Shown: in pieces, positions 1 to 7,832 of the stretch
How the letters are laid out: each line of letters begins with the position of its first letter
How positions within the stretch are numbered: the stretch's first letter is position 1
NCBI GenBank assembly: GCA_015143735.1
Contig: VKHC01000262.1
Span: 1 to 14,223 of the forward strand
Length of the DNA: 14,223 nucleotides
Source of the DNA: Synura sp. LO234KE
Taxonomy: Eukaryota; Sar; Synurophyceae; Synurales; Mallomonadaceae
Direction: 5' to 3'
The notes under the pieces: generated by a model
Told to the model about the DNA's origin: nothing
Databases searched by the model: none
Seen by the model: only the letters and a program-made list of their open reading frames with translations
Made by a program: the position numbers and the translations under genes

Positions 1-912
1 AGAGAAACGTCTATTGAGCGGGCAGTATCATATGGTAATATGGCACTAGAATACGAGCGCTGTCAACGAGAAGTTCAATCCTTGCAACAATTGCATATCA
101 CCAAGCTCGCGAACTTGATTGGATGTGAAGTAGGATATGTGCTTTTTCTTGTTGAAAACACACGAGAACTTGTCTTTACTGTTCGCCAGCGTTGGTTCCG
201 CGTGCCCATGAGCGCCTGTATAGAAGGACAATGTGCTGCCTACGGTGGGGAGGTCATGCTCGTAACGGACGCCAAAACGGACACCCGATATAACCGCGCG
301 ATTGATGAAGCCACGGGCATTGTCACGCGAAATATGCTTTGTCAGCCGCTGCGCATGAACAGGGGTGGTGGGCGCGTGGTGGGAGTGGTGAAGATGATGA
401 ATAAGAACGCTCCAGAGGGTTTTGATGAGGGAGACAAGGAGCTCCTGGCGGTGTGTGTGCAGCGTGTTGCAGACGACCTGCACCTTCGCTTCCGCGAGCT
501 TCTGAGCCTCGTTGACCGCTTCTCTAGCACTGCCAAGCTTATTGTGGCGAGTGTTGGCGGTGGGGCACTGAGGGAGAGGGAGGCTACTGTAGGCAGCGTA
601 TCCGGAAGGACAAACAGCGCGCAGGCGATGAGGCGCACGTTCTCTGACACAGCAGTCAGTGTGCAAGAGTTAATTGAGAAGGTCAGCAACGTGGCGTTAA
701 CATCTGCGGAAAGGGACGAAGCTGGACGGGCGGACAGGCGTACGTCGTTGGCAGTTACTGGAGCCGCGGGGGAGGCGGTAAAAGCGGGTCAGGTAATGCG
801 AGAGCGAAGACTGAGCTACGGCAGAGAGCTGCGAAGCGCGCTAGGGGAGCGGGGAGAGAAGGACGTGGTCCTGGCGGTGGGCGGGCGGGCCGGGGTCAGA
901 TTTCCTTGTTAG
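1..912 (+). CDS. GAF-domain protein, 3' terminal exon (5' partial)
   Basis: The frame is open from base 1, so the gene starts upstream of the window; the first Met at base 40 is probably internal. It encodes about 303 residues and stops at the TAG at 910-912. Residues about 33-163 (counted from base 1) form a GAF domain: a helix with TKLANLIGCE, a hydrophobic strand GYVLFLV, the IEGQCAAYGGEVMLVTDA turn, the TDTRYN segment, TGIVTRNMLCQPL, then VVGVVKMMNK and GFDEGDKELL. The last part resembles the NK...F...D signature of phosphodiesterase-type GAF domains. GAF domains bind small ligands such as cyclic nucleotides or mediate dimerisation; the ligand here cannot be told. A short coiled-coil-like stretch (ERCQREVQSLQQ) precedes the domain. 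The last 130 residues are Arg/Glu/Gly-rich and unrecognised. GC content falls sharply after about base 905. Splicing to a downstream exon is possible but I found no phase-compatible donor and acceptor pair. Confidence 0.8.
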   Translation, partial: RETSIERAVSYGNMALEYERCQREVQSLQQLHITKLANLIGCEVGYVLFLVENTRELVFTVRQRWFRVPMSACIEGQCAAYGGEVMLVTDAKTDTRYNRAIDEATGIVTRNMLCQPLRMNRGGGRVVGVVKMMNKNAPEGFDEGDKELLAVCVQRVADDLHLRFRELLSLVDRFSSTAKLIVASVGGGALREREATVGSVSGRTNSAQAMRRTFSDTAVSVQELIEKVSNVALTSAERDEAGRADRRTSLAVTGAAGEAVKAGQVMRERRLSYGRELRSALGERGEKDVVLAVGGRAGVRFPC

Positions 913-1525
913 TATATCTTTTCGCAGCAGATATTGTGAGCGCGCCTTGATTAAGCACGAGTGGGTATCGCACGCGTCGATTTGTGTAGTTGCGAAGGAT
1001 GAAAAGCTCAGTCATAACGAAGAAAAGCTTTGTTAATGAGGATGCAGGTATACTGTAGATGTAAAAAGTCATAATAATCATTAGTAATCTTGTGAGATTT
1101 TTGACAAAAGATCATTTCGGACGAGAGTAGTTTCATATAAATACAAAAGACAGGCACCAATAGTGAGTTAGCTTACTTTAAGGGGTTCGAATATATAAAT
1201 ATATGTTGCAGGCTCCTCCAATAGATGCAAAACAAGGGCCCTGGCTGTTAATCTCAACTACATAGTACATCACGACGTCAGCCACTGTAACAAAAAACGC
1301 TAACAATTGCGACGCTGTCGAATTAGAGCATATAGAATTTTAACTGTCATCTGATCAGTAATAGGGAGTTAAGCAAAAGAAGGTGGTTGGTTGGCAGGAT
1401 AGTGTTCCAGAGAATAAGAAGTAGTTGGTAGAGCGGTAAAAGAGACACGTCCAAAATGTGAAATACGATAAGTCGTGTATCTCGTACATTACGGATAGTT
1501 CTACCAGTGACCCTACGAGTTGATC
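913..1525. other. AT-rich spacer, no gene called
   Basis: Base composition drops abruptly from the GC-rich GAF exon. A + strand frame is open at 908-1036 for about 42 codons with a coding-like make-up (SRYCERALIKHEW, then VVAKDEKLSHNEE), preceded by an acceptor-like TTTTCGCAG at 917-925. It could be a lost or alternative last exon of the GAF gene, but I could not connect it in phase. Minus-strand frames of 61 codons (1081-896) and 75 codons (1582-1355) are also open. The second lies just beyond the protease relic and may be part of its decayed 3' end. I see no tRNA, promoter or terminator here. Confidence 0.4.
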
Positions 1526-2128
1526 AGGAATTGTGTGTGAAGGAAGTAGATACATCGTAATTGTAGGTACAATAGACGCCACACAGGAAAATTCTTCTTA
1601 ATTACAAATTTCTGATTATCAGAAAATAAATGCAGTGTCTATACTCCAAGAATGGTTAGCGTCCTGATAGCAGTCAAAATTTCTGATTCATTATCCGAAT
1701 TGAGTTGGAGTCATTGAGTCAAAAATGAGGATGATGATCTTTTCTTTCTGCCAGCCTGATGAATTGGAAAACCCTTCCCGCGGAGCGCATCCAGAGTGTA
1801 TCAAGTCACCTAAGTGGATTGCAAGTGGCCAAAGAGGGAGATCCCTGACTTTAACATTGGTATGGTAATACTTTATCGCGATTACTGATACTTACTTGGA
1901 AGTGATTTGAAGCCCTAGCACGGAGGAGACAAAAACCTGAAGTTCATCAGCGTTGCCAATGGGGTGAGCGGGCGGACTAGAGGAAACCATCAGGTTGGTG
2001 AAGGAAAATTGGCGAGCCAAGGAGTCTAGTATTTAAAACGCGAACATACTACTATTTTTATACTCCAGTTCTGAGAGGGTTCGACTCAGAATTTGCAGAT
2101 ATGGTATTAAATTTTTGTCAATTGATTC
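1526..2128 (-). pseudogene. Degenerate Ulp1/SENP-like (C48) cysteine protease domain
   Basis: Ulp1/SENP enzymes cut SUMO precursors and SUMO conjugates; their core has a helix ending in an aromatic F-F-Y motif, then His-Trp, an Asp-Ser after a hydrophobic strand, and a Cys-Gly pair. Reading minus from 2128, one frame gives NLIPYLQILSRTLSE and SSMFAF, an in-frame TAA (2035-2033), then 45 open codons ending ...LQITS. A phase-matched 51-nt intron follows (1895-1845; donor GTAAGT, acceptor TCAG). The next exon reads LPLWPLAIHLGDL, then KIIILIFDSM (Asp codon at 1720), then stops. About 45 codons after the Asp, in a neighbouring frame, comes CGVYCTYNY (Cys codon at 1583). Order and spacing fit the family (about 49 residues from Asp to Cys in yeast Ulp1). 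The His of HW is Leu, and the Asp normally before CG is also Leu. In-frame stops at 2035, 1693 and 1690 and a frame change show it is dead. The family call rests on motifs only. Confidence 0.5.
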
Positions 2129-2438
2129 TTAAATATTTTGGTCGACTGCTGCAGCTCGAAACCAACACTAATTACCCAGTAGATGAAATGCTTTATACCA
2201 ATGTTTGCCCTATTGCTTAGAAAAATGTTTTCAACAAATCGAATTCGAAAAGTATTGAAGAATTTTTTTCAACAAATTTCCCCTAATCGAAATCCAGTGG
2301 CAGTCCTGATTTTGCACCTCCTTTCAACTTCGGTGCGTCCGCAAATCAGACTTTACTTCCGATGGCAGGACCCCGACTTTCCAGCCATCTTAACCCTCAT
2401 CGGGACACGATGATGAAAATTTTGGAATCCACCTTCAT

Positions 2439-2612
2439 TCAGAAACCTTCCCGGGTGACTCCACCTGTGGCAAATTGTTTCAACTTTGGAGCCTTAGAAA
2501 ATATGGATGCTCCCAAGCAAATCTTTCTGTCGAATGGTTCCAGTAACGTAGCGTACCAGCAGGTTTTGTAGCGAGTTCTAGAGGCTACTTTAAACCAGGG
2601 CTTGATAAGGAA
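2439..2612 (-). pseudogene. Unrecognised coding relic
   Basis: On the minus strand 57 codons are open between stops, with a protein-like make-up: FKVASRTRYKTCWYATLLEP, then FDRKICLGASIFSKAPKLKQ, then FATGGVTREGF. After the TGA at 2441-2439 the same frame resumes with MKVDSKIFIIVSR. A similar APKLKGGAKSG segment lies in another minus frame near 2337-2295. I do not recognise a family. It lies upstream, in transcription order, of the Ulp1-like relic and could be part of the same dead gene. The + strand also carries open frames here, so the strand call is moderate. Confidence 0.3.
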
Positions 2613-2769
2613 TCACAAACTTAGGAATCTGTATGAATCTCTGCTTCTGCGAACCGTTCGAAGTTCAGCTCCTTTCGGAGATTATGAAAGCCACCTCCAC
2701 TAAAAACACATATCCAGAATATTTTCAGGGACTTTTTGCAGCCACCTCGAACTAGGGATTGACCAAAAA

Positions 2770-3178
2770 CTAATTCAATTTAGAAGTGCAAGCCGAAGAG
2801 TTTTTCTCCTGAAGGCGCAGCAGCGAATTAAACCTAGCTCCAAAGAATTGACGAGATTTCTCCAAAGCCAGCGTCCCTAATGGTTGGAAACAGCCAGCGT
2901 CCCTAATGTCTTCATCACTTCTTTGCTCTCTCGCAACTTCCTGGAGTGAAAATATCTCCGATTCCGTTCGGTCGAGCGCTAATTTTCTAGGTAGATACAC
3001 CGAGTGCATTATGAGGGGGTTCACTGAAGCTTTAATTTGCCGCAGCTCCAAAAGTAAACCCAGCTGGATGGGGAGTGACACCCACGGCAGCACAGGAAGT
3101 TGAAAAGTTGATTTGATTTCCTGGAAGCTTGAGGGATTGTCCGGACACGCAAGGCATAGCTTCGCGGGGCAGACGATA
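2770..3178 (-). pseudogene. Unrecognised coding-like stretch
   Basis: Two overlapping minus-strand frames look protein-like. One is open for 107 codons from an ATG at 3093 to a TAG at 2770 and includes RTESEIFSLQEVAREQRSDE and EKSRQFFGARFNSLLRLQEK. The other, 3178-3032, is open for 48 codons and is Ser/Thr/Pro/Gly-rich, including VGVTPHPAGFTFGAAAN. They cannot both be real as read, so one reflects chance or a frame change. A 26-bp tandem duplication (2866-2908) lies inside the first and is not a multiple of three. No family recognised. Confidence 0.25.
2866..2908. repeat. 17-bp perfect direct repeat, 26-bp offset
   Basis: The sequence AGCCAGCGTCCCTAATG occurs at 2866-2882 and again, without change, at 2892-2908. 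The 9-bp spacer (GTTGGAAAC) makes this look like a recent partial 26-bp tandem duplication. Confidence 0.9.
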
Positions 3179-3307
3179 CTAAGTTACTGAATTGTATTCT
3201 GGAGCATAACCGGTCTCGCGCCGAAAGCTATGGTAAAAACAAAACTTCTCAGGCAGCCTCCATGCGCATTATAGATAACCTTAGTAGGAGAGCCAGAGGG
3301 TCACCTG

Positions 3308-3838
3308 TCAATTTTTTTGTAAGGTTGAGACAGTCCGGTTTAACTCAAAGCAATGCCACTGCTGAAGCAGATTGAAAGAGTTGAAGACTAAAGTAGGTAA
3401 GAATCCGCGGCTTAGAGATTTGTTGGTGTAAAGATAAACGAGAACTGGGATCACTGCCGGACAATATTCCAAAAGGTGGGCTTCAAAACTTTCCAGCACT
3501 GTTGCTTCAGGATCACAATCTGGATTGCTTCCACATATCGCGTGGTCGTCATTATTTCTTAATTGTTGTATCGTTGATGCACCTTACCAATTATTAAATG
3601 TTACTTTGTCTGAGTCTTCGGCTGCGACGACAATTTTTTTGAAAAATTAAATACATTATTTAGAAGCTCTTGTGGGCGAGTTCAAGGTAAAACTATCCAG
3701 ACTCAGAGAGGAAATATGGTTAACTTGTGCTCTTCCTCATTACGTAGGGATATAGGATCCACTATATTATTTTCTCGCAAAGAATTTTCTACATATGTAC
3801 AGCTTAGTAAAGACGTCCTGGTCAGTTAAAGAATGATT
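3308..3838 (-). pseudogene. Unrecognised coding relic with a 91-codon open segment
   Basis: The best single reading frame in the left half of the island is minus 3583-3308: 91 sense codons ending in TGA, with a balanced make-up that includes NNDDHAICGSNPDCDPEATV, then LESFEAHLLEYCPAVIPVLV, then LQQWHCFELNRTVSTLQKN. The same frame continues upstream past one TAA (3586-3584) into IVVAAEDSDKVTFNNW. Earlier pieces in other frames read NHSLTDQDVFTKLYICRKFF (from 3838) and NNIVDPISLRNEEEHKLTIF. I read this as a decayed minus-strand gene segment. The hydrophobic VLVYLYTNKS stretch recalls the middle of a BTB domain, but that is too weak to name. An intact exon cannot be excluded for 3583-3308. Confidence 0.35.
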
Positions 3839-4080
3839 GAAATCCAAGTTTTTTTTCATATTTTCATTTCCCAATAAAGCCCGATCAACCTTCGATCAAT
3901 ATTATCATTTAATTTTACCTATTGCAACGACGCTGGTATCCTCAGTATCAAAATATGTGCTGAAAACGTAGTATATGGTGCATTTCGGCTTACATCGATG
4001 TCACTTTATGGCATCCGCAATCGGAAATGTGCGAGTTCTGCAAAAAAATCTAAAACAATATTTGAAGCGGGAAATGTTTA
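3839..4080. other. AT-rich spacer, nothing recognised
   Basis: I see no coding segment, RNA gene or repeat that I can support in this stretch. Confidence 0.4.
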
Positions 4081-4308
4081 CTAGACTGCAGTATTTCTAT
4101 TTTGTTCCTTTCTGCTCGCCTTTGCTCGCCTTTGTTTTTCAATTTTCCTGACTGCATTGAAGAACCTTCAATATACATGTGTTCAACATAAATGTCCTGA
4201 AGAATATTTTCCTGTTAAGCTAATTGATTTTTAGTGACTCTTGTTCATGCAATCTGCAACATTCTCATTTCGTCTTTCCTCAGCACTGCTTGGGTTCATG
4301 ATACACAT
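4081..4308 (-). pseudogene. Short Lys/Arg-rich coding relic
   Basis: One minus frame runs from an ATG at 4308 to a TAG at 4081. It is broken by one TAA and two TGA. The segments are MNPSSAEERRNENVADCMNK and, after the stops, FFNAVRKIEKQRRAKASRKE. The second covers a 10-bp tandem repeat (4113-4132). The basic, hydrophilic make-up is coding-like but no family is recognisable. Confidence 0.25.
4113..4132. repeat. 10-bp tandem repeat, two copies
   Basis: TGCTCGCCTT occurs twice back to back with no mismatch (4113-4122 and 4123-4132). Because 10 is not a multiple of three, a duplication here would shift any frame running through it. Confidence 0.85.
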
Positions 4309-4517
4309 CGTGCTACTTCTCTGAACTAAATAAATGTTTCGGCGATATTATCGCTGAACTCGTAAACTCAGGTCACAAAATATTCATGAGTAGCCAGATT
4401 TATTTAGTATTATGAAGTTTTGTTGGCCTTGTACAGTAGACTGTCCAAGTACACCATGAACAGTTGATTTTAGAAACCAAATTTTGTATTTTGATGAGTA
4501 TCGCTTCCAGCCACATT

Positions 4518-4660
4518 AGGTCCACCTAAATCCCAACCGTGTAAAATCCACAGTTAACGTTCACCATATTCCGCCCCAGACCTTCTTTTTTTGATTCCTA
4601 AGTTCATTAGTACTAACTAGCTAAGGCAGGTCTATCTAAAGCCCAACCAGGTAGAATCAA
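4518..4660. repeat. Diverged direct repeat about 33 bp long, 110 bp apart
   Basis: AGGTCCACCTAAATCCCAAC at 4518 and AGGTCTATCTAAAGCCCAAC at 4628 begin two similar stretches. They match at about 26 of 33 positions by hand alignment. The surroundings (4309-4884) hold no gene that I can support. Confidence 0.5.
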
Positions 4661-4884
4661 ACTACTACAACAGGGGATTCAGTAGAATTTATTATGATCC
4701 AAATATAGCGGTACCGGTGGTCTAAACTTTTCACACCATAGGATCCGTGTGGAGTAAGCATAAGAGAGTGGCAGAAGGATCGTAAATAGAGTTCTATTAA
4801 AGGGTTCCAAAATCGGTTTTTGCTCTCAAAGATAGAAAAATGCTGTAGTTGAGGCTTTATTCTGCCCTGGTTTGAAACTGGCTG

Positions 4885-5340
4885 TCACGCTTTTAACCCC
4901 AGCGCTTGATGTACAGAGCACCACCCCATTTCTTGAAGAGCGTTGCCCTTACTTCCTTGAAATAGCAATCTTTGTCTGTATTGTTCGCAGGCATATTAGC
5001 GGGCTCCAATCTGTTCTTTGCAAAACCGTACAACGCGGGCAGTATTTGCAATGTCTAGGCACTCAATAAATTCTTGTTTCCTCATGATTTGCTGACCTTC
5101 GCTCTGATTTTCTTGATGCAGATAGAATATTGTTCTCTACTCGAGAAATTTCCGTTACCGCCTGGTGCTTTGGATTGGCCCTAAAATTCCATCATCCCAA
5201 AACAATTTTTTGGTAAACTCTTAAATTGATTTCCATTATTTAACATATCATGGAAAGAGTTTTCACCGCTTCTAGTCTATTTCTGTTCTTTTATTAGGTG
5301 CTACCCCGTTCATATCGTCTGATTTACTCTTACAAGCCAT
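4885..5340 (-). pseudogene. Coding relics, possible 5' end of a decayed gene
   Basis: Reading minus, an ATG at 5340 opens a hydrophilic 22-codon frame (MACKSKSDDMNGVAPNKRTE) ending in TAG at 5274-5272. A neighbouring frame (5276-5082) continues for 63 codons with one TAG at 5183, including ENSFHDMLNNGNQF and KAPGGNGNFSSREQYS. A third frame, 5136-4885, has 46 open codons (QQIMRKQEFIECLDIANTAR, then VVRFCKEQIGAR), a TAA at 4998, and 36 more codons up to a TGA. These overlap, so not all can be genuine. I read the set as a gene start broken by frame changes. It could belong to the same dead gene as the protease relic about 3 kb further along, which is an inference from strand and order only. Confidence 0.3.
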
Positions 5341-5552
5341 AATGATAAGTAAACTTTAAGTTTTAATTTTTTTAACGTTTTAAAAAATCAAATTACAGTG
5401 GTACTCTATACAGCTTCTTAGTTATCGCTTACTTACGTCTAGTTTAAGGACCTTCTAGCGTAGAAAAATATTTTCTAATTTCTACTAGAGCTCGGTTGGG
5501 TTAGTGCTAATCAATCACAATATCTCTTATCACCAATTCGGACTCTTAAAGA
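5341..5552. other. AT-rich spacer
   Basis: No open frame, RNA gene or repeat that I can support. It separates the end of the relic that stops at 5553 from the ATG at 5340, so it may be the old intergenic region between two minus-strand genes. Confidence 0.35.
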
Positions 5553-6185
5553 TTATTCTTCTTCGTTAAGCTCGTCTATTGTCAGCCCTGGTTCTTCATT
5601 GAGAGTTTCATGCACATCAATTTCTCCAAACGGGAAAACATTCCTTCCATATCTCGAGCTCCACGACATTTGGATCCAATTATACCCCTCGTTCAAACAT
5701 AACTTTTCGCTGATATCTGAAGTTAATAGAGTCGCTTTCCGTCATAGATCTCCTCGATGCCTTGACGTACTCCTTAGCAGTTGCAGCCGCACAAAAAGCT
5801 TCACATGTCCTAACATCTCGGATATCCCTAAATATATGTTAAGCTTAAATTATTAATTTTAGGTACCAAGAAATTTCGAACAAGCATCCTAAAATAAAAG
5901 CCTCGTTCGCAGGAGTTGTTAGGCCAATAAAGTCTGCACCTGGAAAAGTGATTATTGTAAAATAGAGATATAATTAAATTATTCTGTGTTACTATTTTCG
6001 AGATAGTTTCCCTCGTCTTCATATTTCTACATGCGAAGAAGTATGGTAATAGCTTCCACAACAGTTTGATATTTGCATTTAATATTCTCTTGCTCATTAT
6101 CCTCTTTACTTCTCTGGCGGCATCTAAGACCTAAACAATATTTTATAATATAGCAATTATCGGAAAAGATGGGACATAAAGCTTT
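5553..6185 (-). pseudogene. Decayed 3' part of a multi-exon gene
   Basis: Minus-strand exon pieces: 6185-5993, open for 52 codons (SKEDNEQENIKCKYQTVVEA) to a TAG at 6029-6027, then KYEDEGNYLEN. A 53-nt intron follows (5992-5940; GTAACA...TTCCAG). Exon 5939-5867 reads ADFIGLTTPANEAFILGCLF. A 39-nt intron (5866-5828; GTACCT...TTTAG) leads to 5827-5680, which includes CEAFCAAATAKEYVKASRRS and ends at a TAA (5682-5680). The frame resumes with LDPNVVELEIWKE, then shifts near 5642 to NVFPFGEIDVHETLNEE and an acidic end, TIDELNEEE, before the TAA at 5555-5553. Both introns join the flanking frames in phase, which supports a real former gene. The TAG, the TAA and the frame change argue that it no longer works. 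Family unknown. Confidence 0.45.
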
Positions 6186-6315
6186 TCACAAGTCGGACAT
6201 ATTTCCACCGGCAACATACTTTCTACTCTACACAATCAACATGTACTAGCTGTCATATACAATCCAAATGTTGGTTGTGCTCAACTAAATAGATGGTCGT
6301 GGTAAAACAGCAGGA

Positions 6316-7181
6316 TCAAGACCTTGTCGCAAGGACACGCTCACTTTTATGAACTTCTCTCGCATCGGATAAGGAAGGAATTTCAGAAGCCTGATACTCT
6401 TCATCGTTTTCATAAGAAAAGATAAGTTGCTTGCTTGTAGTTTGTAGAGGTTCATCGTTTTCATAAGAGAAGATAAGTTGTTTGCTTGCAGTTTTAGAGG
6501 TGGTTCCTGATGGTGATTGTATCCTCGCCGCGACGGCGAACCATCACTTCAATAAGCCTCGAGGACAAATGGCGTTCACCAACCACAACTTGATTACAGG
6601 AGTTCCCCATCGCATTTTCTATTGTATGGTCCCACTCTCCCCAATATGTTAAGTCTCTAATTAGAAGATCACAAACCCAACATACAAAAATTGCGCCATG
6701 CACAGTTTTATAAATAGTCATGATACTATGGCTCAACAATCAATTTCAATGCTCACCACATTAGGGAGAAGATTAGGCGATTCCAAGTTTATTGCTTGAA
6801 CGCTGTAGCTTACCTTCACTAGCGCTTCTAATTCTTCAGACACAGTAAATAAACTCCCATCGATATTTACATACCAATATTATAGTGCACCACGGACACT
6901 TGCACCTGAGAATCGAGTTTGAGGGCGATCGACTCCATAATGTTTGGCAGGTAAGTTTCATATTCTTCATTATCGAATATATTTGAATGTTCATGGTTGT
7001 AAGTAAAAATATCAGCGGGATCATTATAATTCGCTTCTCCCTCTTTCTCCTTCGTATTTTCGGTTTAAGAGGCAGAATACACACTTCTAGTAAGAGTAAA
7101 CGGATAAATTAGTCATCTGCGGGCAGAATGATATACTTGACTATTTTCAAGACTAATGTCTTCCTCTGCATTCCAATTATT
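6316..7181 (-). pseudogene. Decayed gene segment with a broken internal duplication
   Basis: Pieces in transcription order, minus strand. 7181-6867 reads in one frame NNWNAEEDISLENSQVYHSA, TGA (7115-7113), TAA (7067-7065), then 65 open acidic codons including NYNDPADIFTYNHEHSNIFD and NEEYETYLPNIMESIALKLD. A one- or two-base change shifts it to 6870-6733, 45 codons including NIDGSLFTVSEELEALVKV. Then 6739-6494 is open for 81 codons (RDLTYWGEWDHTIENAMGNS, VVVGERHLSSRLIEVMVRRR). It runs into a stop exactly where the first copy of a tandem repeat lacks one base compared with the second copy. The next frame, 6516-6316, is open for 66 codons and contains the repeated SKQLIFSYENDE twice, then SEIPSLSDAREVHKSERVLA. 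The acidic, hydrophilic make-up and long open runs are coding-like. No domain recognised. Confidence 0.5.
6400..6500. repeat. Tandem direct repeat, 51 bp plus 50 bp
   Basis: Unit 1 (6400-6450) and unit 2 (6451-6500) both begin TTCATCGTTTTCATAAGA and end TAGAGG. They differ by three transitions and one single-base gap. On the minus strand both encode SKQLIFSYENDE in the same frame. The shorter copy (6451-6500) lies 5' on the minus strand and carries the gap next to the stop codon that ends the upstream frame. Confidence 0.95.
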
Positions 7182-7272
7182 TCTGCCAAAAAAATTTATT
7201 CGGCAATTTTTTGTGCCTTGGTGTCTCGTTAAATAACACCGATTTGATATAACTCACTATATATCCAAATAC

Positions 7273-7369
7273 CTGTTTGCAATATTTGCATTTTCCGTTT
7301 TGACGCAGCTGGGTCATCATCCTCACCACAGATATCCTTTTCAATTTTACGGTCATTAGAATGTTTGAC
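7273..7369 (-). pseudogene. Short acidic coding relic
   Basis: A minus frame just after a TAA (7372-7370) gives 32 open codons, VKHSNDRKIEKDICGEDDDP then AASKRKMQILQT. It ends at a plausible donor (CAAACAG/GTATTT at 7273/7272). A G-AA... acceptor at about 7182 does not restore the best downstream frame, so the link to the next segment is broken or wrong. Confidence 0.3.
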
Positions 7370-7392
7370 TTATTGCTCTGAGAATCACGTTG

Positions 7393-7832
7393 CTAGCTTT
7401 TGTTTAGTATTTTGTTTTCTGATTTGCGTTTCATCTCCATTTGAGTTTGCTGGTTTTGCTGCATATCGCTGACTTCACTTAGTGATATTTCTGTAAACAA
7501 AAATTCTGTAAATTTATAATAAAAAAATCGTTAGGAGAGGTACCATCAATTAGTCCTATTTGTTGCCTTTGAAAATCCATATTCCTTTTTATGCTTTCCG
7601 CCCTTCGCTTTTCAGCATTTTTTGGTTCCATGTTACTATTAATTTTTGACTTCGCTTGTTTAGTATGAGCATTCACGAACGTGAATCCGATGGGTAATTG
7701 ATTGGTAAAACGTAAAATTATCTAAGCCTAAATAATGAAGAGTGCCATGCAAATGATTGCTTCATTTTTCATCTGGGCGAAAGGCGGATGCTTTACGTTT
7801 TCAATTTGTTGCTTCTTTGTTTGCAGCACCAT
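7393..7832 (-). CDS. Possible small three-exon gene, 103 codons, unknown function
   Basis: Minus-strand model: exon 1 7832-7797 starts at ATG and encodes MVLQTKKQQIEN; intron 1 7796-7722 (75 nt, GTAAAG...CTTAG); exon 2 7721-7544 (59 codons plus one base) includes NAHTKQAKSKINSNMEPKNA and EKRRAESIKRNMDFQRQQIG; intron 2 7543-7491 (53 nt, GTACCT, a CTAAC branch-like site, TTACAG); exon 3 7490-7393 includes SEVSDMQQNQQTQMEMKRKS and ends in TAG. All phases agree and intron 2 matches the length of the short SCO1 introns. The product is Lys/Gln/Asn-rich and hydrophilic with no signal peptide or known motif. The coding-like relics downstream on the same strand suggest this may instead be the 5' end of a longer dead gene, with the TAG being a nonsense mutation. 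An alternative acceptor for intron 2 lies 15 nt upstream, at 7506/7505. Confidence 0.35.

Noticed and set aside
46-666. A 206-codon open frame on the minus strand opposite the GAF exon
   Set aside because: It is the shadow of the GAF coding frame, which matches a known domain; the antisense translation shows no motif and is rich in residues typical of antisense reading.
1176-1190. B-box-like GGGTTCGAAT
   Set aside because: It lacks a T-arm partner and an upstream A box at the right distance.
1423-1445. tRNA A-box-like string GTTGGTAGAGCGG
   Set aside because: No matching acceptor stem, anticodon arm or downstream B box could be folded.
2281-2571. + strand FNFGA-type motifs resembling FG-nucleoporin repeats
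   Set aside because: Only two clear copies, and the minus strand has a longer and more balanced open frame over the same bases. The motif is also what APKLK-coding DNA gives when read backwards.
4872-5069. + strand 65-codon open frame
   Set aside because: The opposite strand reads in a more hydrophilic, protein-like way and fits the minus-strand polarity; the evidence is weak either way.
5599-5856. + strand 85-codon open frame
   Set aside because: It lies opposite the phase-matched relic exon on the minus strand and has the composition of a shadow frame.
5553-7832. Reassigned stop codons or programmed frameshifting to explain the interrupted frames
   Set aside because: TAA, TAG and TGA all interrupt the relics, while SCO1 and the CW gene use the standard code with clean frames. 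Decay is simpler.
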